From contig CABVSA010000028.1 of assembly GCA_902500805.1 (NCBI GenBank), forward strand, positions 1 through 38,670: a stretch of 38,670 nt of DNA, written 5' to 3'. The notes below the pieces were generated by a model. It was not told the DNA's origin and ran no database searches. It was given only the letters and a program-made list of their open reading frames with translations. Position 1 is the first letter of the stretch. Every line of letters begins with the position of its first letter. Position numbers and translations under genes: made by a program. Shown here in pieces: positions 17,232-24,481 of the stretch. The stretch is from an uncultured Nitrospira sp. (GTDB taxonomy: Bacteria; Nitrospirota; Nitrospiria; Nitrospirales; Nitrospiraceae).

Positions 17232-17671
17232 GGTAGATCTCTTCCGTCTCTCACTGGTTAAATGAATTGACAGCCTTTCAATTTCTTGAGGCCCTCCAGC
17301 ATCACGATAATGCCGTTTCTGCCGGTGAAGTGTGGATTGACCGGCCAACGTACCCTCGTAAGCTCCTTCCAATCTGAGAAGGCCCAAAGGGCGAAGGTTC
17401 TGAATCTTCGAATGCAATCCCATTACTAGGGGGTCAGGAAGACTGCTCATCAATTCCTGGGATAGGGCGGGGATGGTATATTTAAGATTGCTAACTAGTC
17501 CCCATAGTTATTCACCAAGTAGTCTTCTGAGGGGACTGGTCAAATGACCACTGGCCCCTGGTCGCCCTACCAGGTTATTTTCTCTTTCTATGCGAACCCG
17601 CGATCGTCACATTATCCGAAGGTGCTCCCGATTGTTTGGACCCCATTCCACCTATTGTATGTGAGGATGAC
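17232..17671. other. Intergenic region between radC-like gene and kinase gene
   Basis: These 440 bp separate divergent genes. On the minus strand a 74-codon stop-free extension runs in frame into the RadC-like gene, with a plausible peptide containing NLRPLGLLRLEGAYEG and HRQKRHYRDAGGPQEI, so part of this stretch may be coding. The right part holds an inverted repeat (17531-17558) and the kinase leader. No clear -35/-10 pair was found. Confidence 0.4.
17531..17558. promoter_or_regulatory. Nested inverted repeat upstream of the kinase gene
   Basis: TGGTCA-AA-TGACCA (17537-17550) is a perfect 14-bp inverted repeat, flanked by GGGG on the left and CCCC on the right. It lies about 120 bp before the kinase start and could be an operator or a transcript hairpin. 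NarL-family regulators often bind such inverted half-sites, so autoregulation by the neighbouring response regulator is possible. Confidence 0.35.
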
Positions 17672-19267
17672 ATGAGAACGTCGGGTTCGATGAAGCAGAC
17701 TGAGCCGATGTCGGAAAACGCACACAGTGATCCGTCGGCATTGACGCTTCGAGAGGCTACCCAGTGCGCCTCGCGCATAATCCGTTTCGGCACACGCGCA
17801 GCTACTGTCGAGACGGTCTCTCAGCTGCTGTCCGAATATTTGTACGATCATTTCCGTGTTCCTGAAACGGCCGCGCCGGCATTGTTATTATCTCGCGTCT
17901 TTGTCACGCGGCCTCTTGATACGCTGGAGCCTCGTTTGAAAATCATGGCGGAGGGGATGGCGGGAACGCATGAACTGTCTCGTCAGGCCCGATGTTTTGT
18001 ATTGATGGGGTCGTGTGGCCAGTTTCATGTTTGGTGTCATCCTCGCCTGTCTACGCGCCTCGGCTGCGTGCCGCTTGAGGGCCCTGACTTTCATACCCGG
18101 ATGCCGATATTTTCTCACCTTCTCGATCAACTCGAGATTGGGTCATTCTCGGCGCCGCAACACGATGCCGCGTTCTTGTTGAGTGATTTGGATCGAGCAT
18201 TCAATGTCTTTCATATTGAAGAGGCGTTGGGGCATCCGTTTATTCCGGCGCAAGCGGAATTTGTTCAACAGTATGGGGTGAAATCGGTGATCGGTTTCGG
18301 TGGTCGACTCCCATCTGGTGAGGCCTTTGCCGCGGTGCTCCTTTCGGCCGTCCACATTCCTCCCGCGGCCGCCAACCATTTCCGGGTGATTGCGCTAAGT
18401 GCGTACCTAACGTTTCTCAACTCCGATCTCGCGTTTATCGAAGAGCATCTCCGTGATCGAGAGCCCTTGAAGGGGCATGACAGGAACGATGTGTCGTCCC
18501 GTCTGGTCTTGGAAGCGCAGAGGCGAGGACATGAGCGTATTCTCGATCTCTACGATCGTTTAGGGCGAGAACAGGCAGAGCATATCGAGCGAACGACACA
18601 AGAACTGCGCGCACTCACGAGCCGGTTGTTTACTTCGGAAGACAGCTACCGTCGTCAGCTCTCACTTGATTTACATGACGAACTGAGCTCGAAGATTGGC
18701 AGCATTATTTTTAATATGGGAAGCCTTCTTGCCGCCCCTCCTCAGGATCAGCATCAATTGCTCGACAGTATCGGCCGGTTCCGAGAAGAACTGGATGTGT
18801 TGTCGACCTGGTCTCGCTCAAAAGCGCATGAATTGCATCCAGCCGTTTTGACGAATTTGGGCCTGGTGGCGGCTATCAAGCGGTTGGCGACAGAATATGC
18901 GAATCGCTTGAAGTGTCCCGTAGAGGTGCGCGTGGCAGGAGAGAGCGTGCCCGAGATATGTCCTCTTCTCAGCACGACGATCTATCGTGTGATTCAAGAG
19001 GCATTGCGAAATGTTGAGAAGCATGCGAAAGCCAGCCGGGTTGAAGTATCGTTGTCCATGGAAGCGGATGGGCTTCGAGTGCGTATAGAAGACAATGGAG
19101 TGGGGTTTGATCGGGAAAAGACACGAAAGGAGGTGGCCGGGATCGGTCTCATTAGTATTGAGGAACGTATTCGGTTAGTCAATGGGGCGTTGTCAATTGG
19201 CGAGTGCTGTGGAACGGGAACACGGATAGACGTCATGGTTCCACACCAGAGGAAAGCATGGGAATAG
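17672..19267 (+). CDS. NarL-type sensor histidine kinase (HisKA_3 family)
   Basis: The 531-residue protein ends in a HisKA_3 dimerisation domain and an HATPase_c domain. The phospho-accepting histidine is His335 in LSLDLHDELSSKIG. The ATP-binding landmarks are EALRNVEKHAKAS (N box) and RIEDNGVGFD (G1 box). The N-terminal 310 residues have no transmembrane helices and no domain I can name; they may form a GAF-like cytosolic sensor, followed by a helical linker (about 255-330). I chose ATG at 17672 because GTGAGG sits six nt upstream; an in-frame ATG at 17636 lacks this. The response regulator follows after 3 bp and is its obvious partner. The signal is unknown. Confidence 0.85.
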   Translation: MRTSGSMKQTEPMSENAHSDPSALTLREATQCASRIIRFGTRAATVETVSQLLSEYLYDHFRVPETAAPALLLSRVFVTRPLDTLEPRLKIMAEGMAGTHELSRQARCFVLMGSCGQFHVWCHPRLSTRLGCVPLEGPDFHTRMPIFSHLLDQLEIGSFSAPQHDAAFLLSDLDRAFNVFHIEEALGHPFIPAQAEFVQQYGVKSVIGFGGRLPSGEAFAAVLLSAVHIPPAAANHFRVIALSAYLTFLNSDLAFIEEHLRDREPLKGHDRNDVSSRLVLEAQRRGHERILDLYDRLGREQAEHIERTTQELRALTSRLFTSEDSYRRQLSLDLHDELSSKIGSIIFNMGSLLAAPPQDQHQLLDSIGRFREELDVLSTWSRSKAHELHPAVLTNLGLVAAIKRLATEYANRLKCPVEVRVAGESVPEICPLLSTTIYRVIQEALRNVEKHAKASRVEVSLSMEADGLRVRIEDNGVGFDREKTRKEVAGIGLISIEERIRLVNGALSIGECCGTGTRIDVMVPHQRKAWE

Positions 19268-19270
19268 GTT

Positions 19271-19912
19271 ATGCGCGTTGTGATTGCTGATGATCACTAT
19301 TTTATGGCACAAGGCATGCGTCAACACTTTCGGGACCTCCGTTTGTCTGCTGCGCCGGAAGGATTTGAGGTGGCAGGAGTCGCCACGAATGGTGAGGACT
19401 TGGTGGCAAAGGTCCGTGAGCTTCAACCCGATCTCGTCTTTATGGATATTTCCATGCCGAAGCTCAATGGATTTGAAGCCGCGCGGCAAATTCGAGCGAT
19501 TCAACCTACGGTGAAGATTCTTTTCGTGACCATGCATCAAGAAGCTGACTATGTCGCTCGTGCGTTTGCCGCGGGTGGCAATGCCTATCTCACGAAAAAC
19601 TGTGATCCGACAGAGATCGGGCAGGCCCTCACACAGTTGTTTCAAGGGAACGCGTATGTGAGCCCGAAAGTCTGGGGTGGTGCGTTACTGGGAGAATCGA
19701 CTACGGAAGGGGTAGGCACGCATTCGCTGACTCCACGCCAAGTCGAAGTACTACGACTCTTGGCTCGTGGTCATTCGATCGAAGAGGTTGCGACAGCACT
19801 TCGCTTAAGCCGCAAAACGATTGAGTACCACAAAGCGAGGATGATGAAGTCTCAACAACTCTCGACGAACGCCGATTTGCTGAAGTTTGCGTTGGTGCGG
19901 GGCATCACGTAA
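19271..19912 (+). CDS. NarL/FixJ-family response regulator
   Basis: The 213-residue protein has an N-terminal receiver domain and a C-terminal LuxR-type helix-turn-helix. The expected phosphorylation site is Asp59 in DLVFMDISMPKLNG; the acidic pocket is ADDH near residue 6, and the conserved Lys is in AYLTKN. The DNA-binding part runs from SLTPRQVEVLRLLARG to SRKTIEYHKARMM (about 150-195). It starts 3 bp after the kinase stop, so the pair is translated together. Its targets are not shown by the sequence, though the inverted repeat at 17531-17558 is a candidate site for self-control. Confidence 0.88.
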   Translation: MRVVIADDHYFMAQGMRQHFRDLRLSAAPEGFEVAGVATNGEDLVAKVRELQPDLVFMDISMPKLNGFEAARQIRAIQPTVKILFVTMHQEADYVARAFAAGGNAYLTKNCDPTEIGQALTQLFQGNAYVSPKVWGGALLGESTTEGVGTHSLTPRQVEVLRLLARGHSIEEVATALRLSRKTIEYHKARMMKSQQLSTNADLLKFALVRGIT

Positions 19913-19938
19913 CAAGCTGTGTGGCAACGATGGGAGGA

Positions 19939-19961
19939 GGACTCGCTTCGGAATGGAGTCC
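19939..19961. terminator. Possible bidirectional terminator hairpin
   Basis: GGACTC (19939-19944) and GAGTCC (19956-19961) form a 6-bp stem with an 11-nt loop in the 54-bp gap between two convergent genes. No T-run is present on either side, so confidence is low. Confidence 0.3.
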
Positions 19962-19966
19962 GATTC

Positions 19967-20785
19967 TCACCCCGTTGCGACCATGCCGTGGGGGGAGGGA
20001 AGCAGCCCTCCTTTGTGCGCTTTGGCGATAGCTTGGGCGCGAGTTGTCGTGTTGAGCTTTTTGAAGATCTCCTCCACATGAAATCGAACCGTTCGTTCGG
20101 TGATGTCCAAGATCCTGGCGATTTCCCAAGTCGTTTTTCCCTCTTCGATCCACATGAGAACTTCTGTCTCTCGAGGTTTTAGTGGTGCCGTTGCAACGGG
20201 CTCGTTGGCAGGGACAGGAAGATTCTTGGTCAGGGCGTCATGCAGACATGAACTGATGTAGTCGGCCACGTCTTTATACCGTAGATTGTCTTTGTCGGCT
20301 CCTCCGGCGAAGGCGACAAAACTGATTCGTCCTGATCGAGGATCGATCGTTCCGCCGATAATTCCGTTCGCAATCCCATATCCCCGTGCTTCTTCCATAA
20401 ACTCTTGCTCGATTACCATATTCTGTTTTGTGATCTTGTGATTCCAGACGGTTGTTTGTTGACTCCTCATCCACGTCAGTGCCACTGGATCAATCCCGAT
20501 GTAGCGATTGTTGAGATACCGTTCCAGCCAGGGGAGAGGATAGGAAATATTGATGACGTTGGCTTGATCCTGATCGAGGCCTTCAGGGGAGAGGGGACCG
20601 GCGGCGGCCACAATCTTGTCACAAGGCAAGAGAGTCTGGGCAAGGCTCAGCGCACGATGCGTGTGGTCATTGGTTTTGGAGGTGTAGCAGTAATGGACTA
20701 TTTCAAGTGTTTGCTGGAGCTCCCGTTTGGAAAACCCGATGAAGAGATGAGACGGAAATGGCCTGGACTGTGAGTGGGTATACAT
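19967..20785 (-). CDS. LuxR-family regulator with autoinducer-binding domain (LuxR solo)
   Basis: The 272-residue protein pairs an N-terminal autoinducer-binding domain with a C-terminal LuxR helix-turn-helix (from KPRETEVLMWIEEGKTTWEI). In the family, acyl-homoserine lactones are held by a conserved Trp, Tyr, Asp, Pro and second Trp. All are visible here: YPLPWLERYLNN (Trp86, Tyr90), IGIDPV (Asp99, Pro100) and TTVWNH (Trp114). There is no luxI-type synthase in the window, so it is an orphan receptor here. I chose ATG at 20785 for its upstream AGGA; TTG and ATG starts further up (20809, 20803) have no ribosome-binding site. It converges on the NarL-family regulator gene. Confidence 0.85.
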   Translation of the reverse strand: MYTHSQSRPFPSHLFIGFSKRELQQTLEIVHYCYTSKTNDHTHRALSLAQTLLPCDKIVAAAGPLSPEGLDQDQANVINISYPLPWLERYLNNRYIGIDPVALTWMRSQQTTVWNHKITKQNMVIEQEFMEEARGYGIANGIIGGTIDPRSGRISFVAFAGGADKDNLRYKDVADYISSCLHDALTKNLPVPANEPVATAPLKPRETEVLMWIEEGKTTWEIARILDITERTVRFHVEEIFKKLNTTTRAQAIAKAHKGGLLPSPHGMVATG

Positions 20786-20818
20786 AGTATTGATTCCTAT
20801 CATAGCCAAGGATGCTTG

Positions 20819-20858
20819 ACTATAACCGATTTGCTGGGCTATACCTCCCCAAATGGGG
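20819..20858 (-). promoter_or_regulatory. Predicted LuxR-solo promoter with upstream inverted repeat
   Basis: On the minus strand TATAGT (20824-20819) is a near-consensus -10 box, and no good -35 box lies 16-18 bp above it. The repeat CCCC-ATTT-GGGG (20858-20847) is centred about 41 bp before the predicted transcription start near 20812, where LuxR-type activators usually bind. This fits activation by the LuxR protein itself, but the repeat does not match the classic lux box. Confidence 0.4.
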
Positions 20859-20964
20859 GATTGCTCGTCCAGAATTACTCAGAGGGTTTTGAGTCAAGGG
20901 GTGGGAGAACTAGCAAGCCTGGAGCTAGCAAGGGGGGACGAGTGGAGCAAATGGATGTATTGCC

Positions 20965-21444
20965 TCAGCGGGCAAGAACTCTTGACTTCCGCCACTCCCA
21001 CGGCGGCACCGGCTTTGGATCAGCCCACAAACCTTTCTTGGTTTCTCGTGCTTCCTTCTCCAACCCTTCCAGCACCGTGTCTGCCGGCGCATACTTCCGA
21101 TACCACCAACACCAACCGTCTTTGACCAGCGTATGGTTGACGTGAGTGCCATCCAGCAGGAAGACGTCTCCAAGGGTGCGTCTGTACTTGTCCTGGCCGT
21201 GGGTCTGGAGGATGACATCTCTCCCGAAAACCAACGCTGACACAGCCTGCTTCGCTCGGTTGCCGAAGGCTTGGCCTTTCTCAGGGCAGTCGATGCCGCT
21301 GAGGCGAACACGCTCAGGCTGGGTGTAGTGGAGAACTTCGATGGTGTCGCCGTCGATGACGGAAACAACGGGGCCGGTGAAACCGGCAAGAGCAGGCGCA
21401 CAAGTTAGACAGAGCAGGAGGACTGCGTAAGTCACTATCCGCAC
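20965..21444 (-). CDS. Secreted thermonuclease-like protein (SNase domain)
   Basis: The 159-residue protein has a cleavable signal peptide (about 1-21, hydrophobic YAVLLLCLTCAPALA) and one staphylococcal-nuclease fold, so it probably acts on DNA or RNA outside the cytoplasm. The calcium and catalytic residues are conserved: Asp31 and Asp33 in VIDGDTIEV, Arg47 in RVRLSGIDCPE with Asp52 and Glu55, and the second Arg in DKYRRTLGDV (88-89). The start is inferred: GTG at 21444 with an upstream AGGT gives a normal signal peptide and avoids overlap with the PilZ gene, whereas the frame is open further upstream. It lies 22 nt after the PilZ gene and is probably in its operon. Confidence 0.8.
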   Translation of the reverse strand: MRIVTYAVLLLCLTCAPALAGFTGPVVSVIDGDTIEVLHYTQPERVRLSGIDCPEKGQAFGNRAKQAVSALVFGRDVILQTHGQDKYRRTLGDVFLLDGTHVNHTLVKDGWCWWYRKYAPADTVLEGLEKEARETKKGLWADPKPVPPWEWRKSRVLAR

Positions 21445-21466
21445 GGGAAACCTGCTTCGATAGGTG

Positions 21467-21835
21467 CTACTCGATGAAGACCCTGCCAACGAGCTTGCGT
21501 GACGCTGCGGTGTCTTGATGTTCTGCACGTATCTGATCTCTGACATAGTGCCCCACACGATCAAGAGTAGCGTCATCGGCCACGAGAGTTTCGACTCCGT
21601 ACTCTTCGTCGCGCTTCCATCGGATAATACCCGCCGCAATAAAAATGCTTTGCCGATCGGATAACATCACGGTCATCGGAAAGGACTGTCCGACACGCAG
21701 TGGAAGATCACCGGAGAACCGCCAGCCGGTCAGCGAGACGTTCCAAATAGTGCCGTGGTTTTCAGATAGACCCGCGTGATAGGTCATAGGGCAGCACAGG
21801 GGGAAGCGGCGATAGGGACGAATCGTGAAGGGCAT
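21467..21835 (-). CDS. PilZ-domain protein (probable c-di-GMP binding)
   Basis: The 122-residue protein is a single PilZ domain. The N-terminal arginine-rich motif RPYRRFPL and the later NVSLTGWRFSGD correspond to the RxxxR and (D/N)xSxxG signatures that bind cyclic di-GMP. Single-domain PilZ proteins of this kind are abundant in Nitrospira. ATG at 21835 has GAGG five nt upstream. The partner or process it controls is unknown; it is probably co-transcribed with the secreted nuclease gene. Between this gene and tcmP, 100 bp contain nothing notable. Confidence 0.8.
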   Translation of the reverse strand: MPFTIRPYRRFPLCCPMTYHAGLSENHGTIWNVSLTGWRFSGDLPLRVGQSFPMTVMLSDRQSIFIAAGIIRWKRDEEYGVETLVADDATLDRVGHYVRDQIRAEHQDTAASRKLVGRVFIE

Positions 21836-21935
21836 GGAGACCTCACTAGGGAGGCGTATTGTAGGAGGGAAGCGAAGGACAGCGCAAGAGCGGGTAAGGA
21901 CCTGTTTATATTCATCCCATCAAACGGGCACAGAA

Positions 21936-23030
21936 CTACAGGAACTTAATCATGGTACCAGAAGGAAATGTGCCTCGTCGGTTCTGACCAGTCCGGTGGA
22001 TGATTTCCAGTTCGGGTGGACTCGACAGCTCCATTGGTCTGAGAACGTTAGCCTTGTAATGTGTCTCCCGATATGGGGTTTCTATGACTATGAATTTCTC
22101 CAGGTCATCCACTCGGACCTGGCGTCCTTGAAACTTTTGGCAAATGCGCTGCTTGAGATCAGCATAGTCAGGCACTGCTTGAAAAAGCAGGGATTGAGTG
22201 ATGTCCGTGGTATCCGAAAATTGGAACCCCCCAAGTTCATCCGCCTTCCACAGCGCAGACTTCATTTGTTTCAGCCCCTCGTAGTTGTTGGTGCCGAAGA
22301 ACAAGAAATAATCAGTGCGGTTTCCATCATTGAGCATCTCGAAGGATCGCACATGCTTAATTCGAGCGGTTGCAGTGAGTTGTTTCATGTATAGGTCGTG
22401 AATGAATTGTTTCCGTTCCTGTGAGCCGGAAATTTTAATTCCGTCCCGCCATTCTGTACAGCCGAACAGTACATCGTATCGATCGGGGAGGTCAGGGTGG
22501 GCCAGGAACCGGTTTATTTCTTCATACATGAAAGTAATAAGAACTTCACAGCTCCTATTCTGCATCAGTCTGCTGATGAGCGAAAACGGTGTATGAGAGA
22601 ATCCGAACGGATCAACGAAAGCGAATGTGGGTGCCAGAGTTTTCTTCTGCTCTCCGACATAATCCAGAACTTGGGTGAGGTGCTCATCAAATCTCCCATG
22701 TATACAGTTGAACTTCATGTTGGATGGTATTGATAGCGTCTCGACCTGCTGCTTAAGGACCTGATGACGATCTGACTCGGCCTCAATAAAAATGAAGACT
22801 ACCTCGCTCTTGATCTTCGCGGTATGCAGAATAGCTTCCTTGAGAGCGATTATGGGTGAACCTTCCTCTCCACCGTTGTAAATGCCAGGACCTGCGAATC
22901 CGTCGATGTAGAGCACTCTACCGCTCCAGCTGGTCATAATTGGCAACCATGCCTGGAGGTAGCGTCTCAGTATGAGATGCTTTGCCCGTGTATGCTTCTC
23001 GATGTCCCAACAGGTTGTTCGTGGAGACAT
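21936..23030 (-). CDS. tcmP: Three-Cys-motif partner protein TcmP
   Basis: The 364-residue protein matches TcmP, a family named only because it sits next to the three-Cys-motif (Gp37/Gp68) protein, as it does here. The core looks like a Rossmann-type fold: RVLYIDGFAGPGIY (38-51) and FAFVDPFGFSHTPFSLI (137-152) resemble the glycine-rich loop and acidic/aromatic motif of class I methyltransferase-like enzymes. No catalytic reaction is established. ATG at 23030 follows the partner's stop by 9 nt without a clear ribosome-binding site, suggesting translational coupling. The pair would be transcribed from the operator region shared with the repressor operon. Confidence 0.85.
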   Translation of the reverse strand: MSPRTTCWDIEKHTRAKHLILRRYLQAWLPIMTSWSGRVLYIDGFAGPGIYNGGEEGSPIIALKEAILHTAKIKSEVVFIFIEAESDRHQVLKQQVETLSIPSNMKFNCIHGRFDEHLTQVLDYVGEQKKTLAPTFAFVDPFGFSHTPFSLISRLMQNRSCEVLITFMYEEINRFLAHPDLPDRYDVLFGCTEWRDGIKISGSQERKQFIHDLYMKQLTATARIKHVRSFEMLNDGNRTDYFLFFGTNNYEGLKQMKSALWKADELGGFQFSDTTDITQSLLFQAVPDYADLKQRICQKFQGRQVRVDDLEKFIVIETPYRETHYKANVLRPMELSSPPELEIIHRTGQNRRGTFPSGTMIKFL

Positions 23031-23039
23031 AGACGAAGG

Positions 23040-23774
23040 TTAGGCTTGGCTAACTTGTTGAAGGTGGATTAGTGGCATTTCGCTCCAATTTCGACCGTCA
23101 AGACGACGCCCACCAGATTTGGAAGTGAACCCACCCCATTGCTTGAAGAAGAATGGAACTCCTGCGCGTATGCACTGATCCCGTATCCCTCGTACCCATA
23201 CCCTATCGACCTGTCGGTATCGTGGCCCACTTTCTCCTCCAACAATGACCCACGATATACCCTTCAAGGGTAGTCGAGGAATAGGGCCAACTAACGGTTC
23301 GACGGAAATGAATCGAACTGCCGCTGGAACCTTTTGCAAGTGGGCTATCCTCCAGGTGTACTCGCTACTTTCCACGGAAACTCCTTGCCAAACATTTTCC
23401 GGCCAGAGAAGTCTGGGGGCAAGCCTTTCCAGTCGTTCTGCTCTCTTCGTTAGGATTTGAAAAACATGCCAATGTGCCTTCGTCATTACATCAAAAGCCT
23501 GCCTGATGAAATCATCTGGAACAGACTCATGGAAAAGATCGCTCATACTATTCACGAAAATTTTGCGTGGACTTTTCCATTTCAGGGGTAACAGAAGTTG
23601 ATCTGGATGGAGCGTGACTTCAAACCCATTGCTGTATCGCGGATTCCCCATTGCGCGAAGTCGAAAAGCTAATCGTTCCGCATAACAGTTCTTGCAGCCT
23701 GGGCTAACCTTCGAGCAACCTGTAACTGGATTCCACGTCGCATCTGTCCACTCTATGGACGACTTATCTCCCAC
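23040..23774 (-). CDS. Three-Cys-motif protein, phage Gp37/Gp68 family (DUF5131)
   Basis: The 244-residue protein opens with [20 protein letters not shown] and CKNCYAERL, giving cysteines at 20, 27 and 30 in a CX6CX2C arrangement. Three closely spaced cysteines and the downstream TIM-barrel-like strands ([34 protein letters not shown]) resemble radical-SAM-like iron-sulfur proteins, but the spacing is not the canonical CX3CX2C and no activity is established to my knowledge. The family occurs in phages and accessory regions. The start is GTG at 23774 with GGAGGT just upstream. It is the first gene of a two-gene unit with tcmP, divergent from the repressor. Confidence 0.85.
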   Translation of the reverse strand: MGDKSSIEWTDATWNPVTGCSKVSPGCKNCYAERLAFRLRAMGNPRYSNGFEVTLHPDQLLLPLKWKSPRKIFVNSMSDLFHESVPDDFIRQAFDVMTKAHWHVFQILTKRAERLERLAPRLLWPENVWQGVSVESSEYTWRIAHLQKVPAAVRFISVEPLVGPIPRLPLKGISWVIVGGESGPRYRQVDRVWVRGIRDQCIRAGVPFFFKQWGGFTSKSGGRRLDGRNWSEMPLIHLQQVSQA

Positions 23775-23801
23775 AAGACCTCCATTGTTGTACCTTCTTG
23801 C

Positions 23802-23830
23802 TTGACAAGAACTTCAAAGAAATGTAACGA
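23802..23830 (+). promoter_or_regulatory. Candidate promoter for the repressor-imuB-dnaE2 operon
   Basis: TTGACA (23802-23807) is a perfect -35 hexamer. At 17 bp the -10 position (23825-23830, TAACGA) is poor and lies inside the first operator. An alternative -10, TATTCT (23858-23863), sits just past the second operator. Either way the operators overlap the promoter. No equally good minus-strand promoter for the DUF5131 gene was found. Confidence 0.4.
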
Positions 23831-23838
23831 TTCGTTAC
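23824..23838. promoter_or_regulatory. Operator 1 of the divergent control region
   Basis: GTAACGATTCGTTAC is a perfect 15-bp palindrome around a central T. It is the first of two near-identical copies, lying between the DUF5131 gene and the LexA-like repressor gene. It is most simply read as the binding site of that repressor. Confidence 0.75.
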
Positions 23839-23840
23839 AT

Positions 23841-23855
23841 GTAACGTTTCGTTAC
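23841..23855. promoter_or_regulatory. Operator 2 of the divergent control region
   Basis: GTAACGTTTCGTTAC differs from operator 1 by one base and has 6-bp perfect arms. The centres of the two copies are 17 bp apart, about 1.6 helical turns, which is close enough for cooperative dimer binding. Confidence 0.75.
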
Positions 23856-23905
23856 TCTATTCTGTACACCAATCTGCAAACCGAAGCAAGGGTCAAAAGT
23901 CTTAT

Positions 23906-24451
23906 ATGCGAGGACATGAACTCAGAAAACTCCGAGAAACGTTGGGAGTATCGCAGCGGATATTGGCGATGCAACTAGGGACTACTAGGAAAACAGTCAA
24001 TTGCTACGAAACTGGTAAACATCGAGTTCCAGAGTCCGTAGCTATTGCTCTTGCCCATATCAGCTCACCAACCAAGCTGTCATTATTTGGCACAGTCGCA
24101 GCAGGACAACCTATCGAACCCTTTCCTGATACAGAAATTGTGGAAGTACCTTCTGGGATGGTGGGCCGAGGGGAGACCTTTGCTCTCCGAGTAAAAGGTG
24201 AATCCATGCGTAACGAGGGGATTCTGCCAGGAGACATCGTCGTTGTTCAGAAACAAACGAACCCACGAAACGGCCAGACTGTTATTGCCCTCATAAACAA
24301 CGAAGCCACGATCAAGATCTACTATCGCAAAGCTGGGACGGTGGAATTGCATCCGGCTAATGACACCCTGAAGCCTATTCTGGTGAAGGAAACCGATGCC
24401 TTCCACATCGAGGGCATCGTGGTGGGTGTGATTCGCCATCTTGGGAGATAG
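23906..24451 (+). CDS. LexA/CI-like self-cleaving repressor (XRE HTH + S24 peptidase)
   Basis: The 181-residue protein has an N-terminal XRE-type helix-turn-helix (ELRKLRETLGVSQRILAM, about 5-50) and a C-terminal S24 autopeptidase domain. The family's residues are all present: the Ala66-Gly67 scissile bond in GTVAAGQPIE, nucleophile Ser100 in KGESMRNEG and Lys137 in EATIKIYY. In the family, RecA bound to single-stranded DNA triggers self-cleavage and derepression. The HTH is of phage CI type, not the winged helix of classical LexA, so a non-standard operator is expected, and two palindromes lie just upstream. The ATG at 23906 suits the HTH; the ribosome-binding site (AAGGG) is rather distant. 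It heads the imuB-dnaE2 operon. Confidence 0.88.
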   Translation: MRGHELRKLRETLGVSQRILAMQLGTTRKTVNCYETGKHRVPESVAIALAHISSPTKLSLFGTVAAGQPIEPFPDTEIVEVPSGMVGRGETFALRVKGESMRNEGILPGDIVVVQKQTNPRNGQTVIALINNEATIKIYYRKAGTVELHPANDTLKPILVKETDAFHIEGIVVGVIRHLGR

Positions 24452-24481
24452 GTGTCACATCGAACAGGCTGAGCCAGCATC

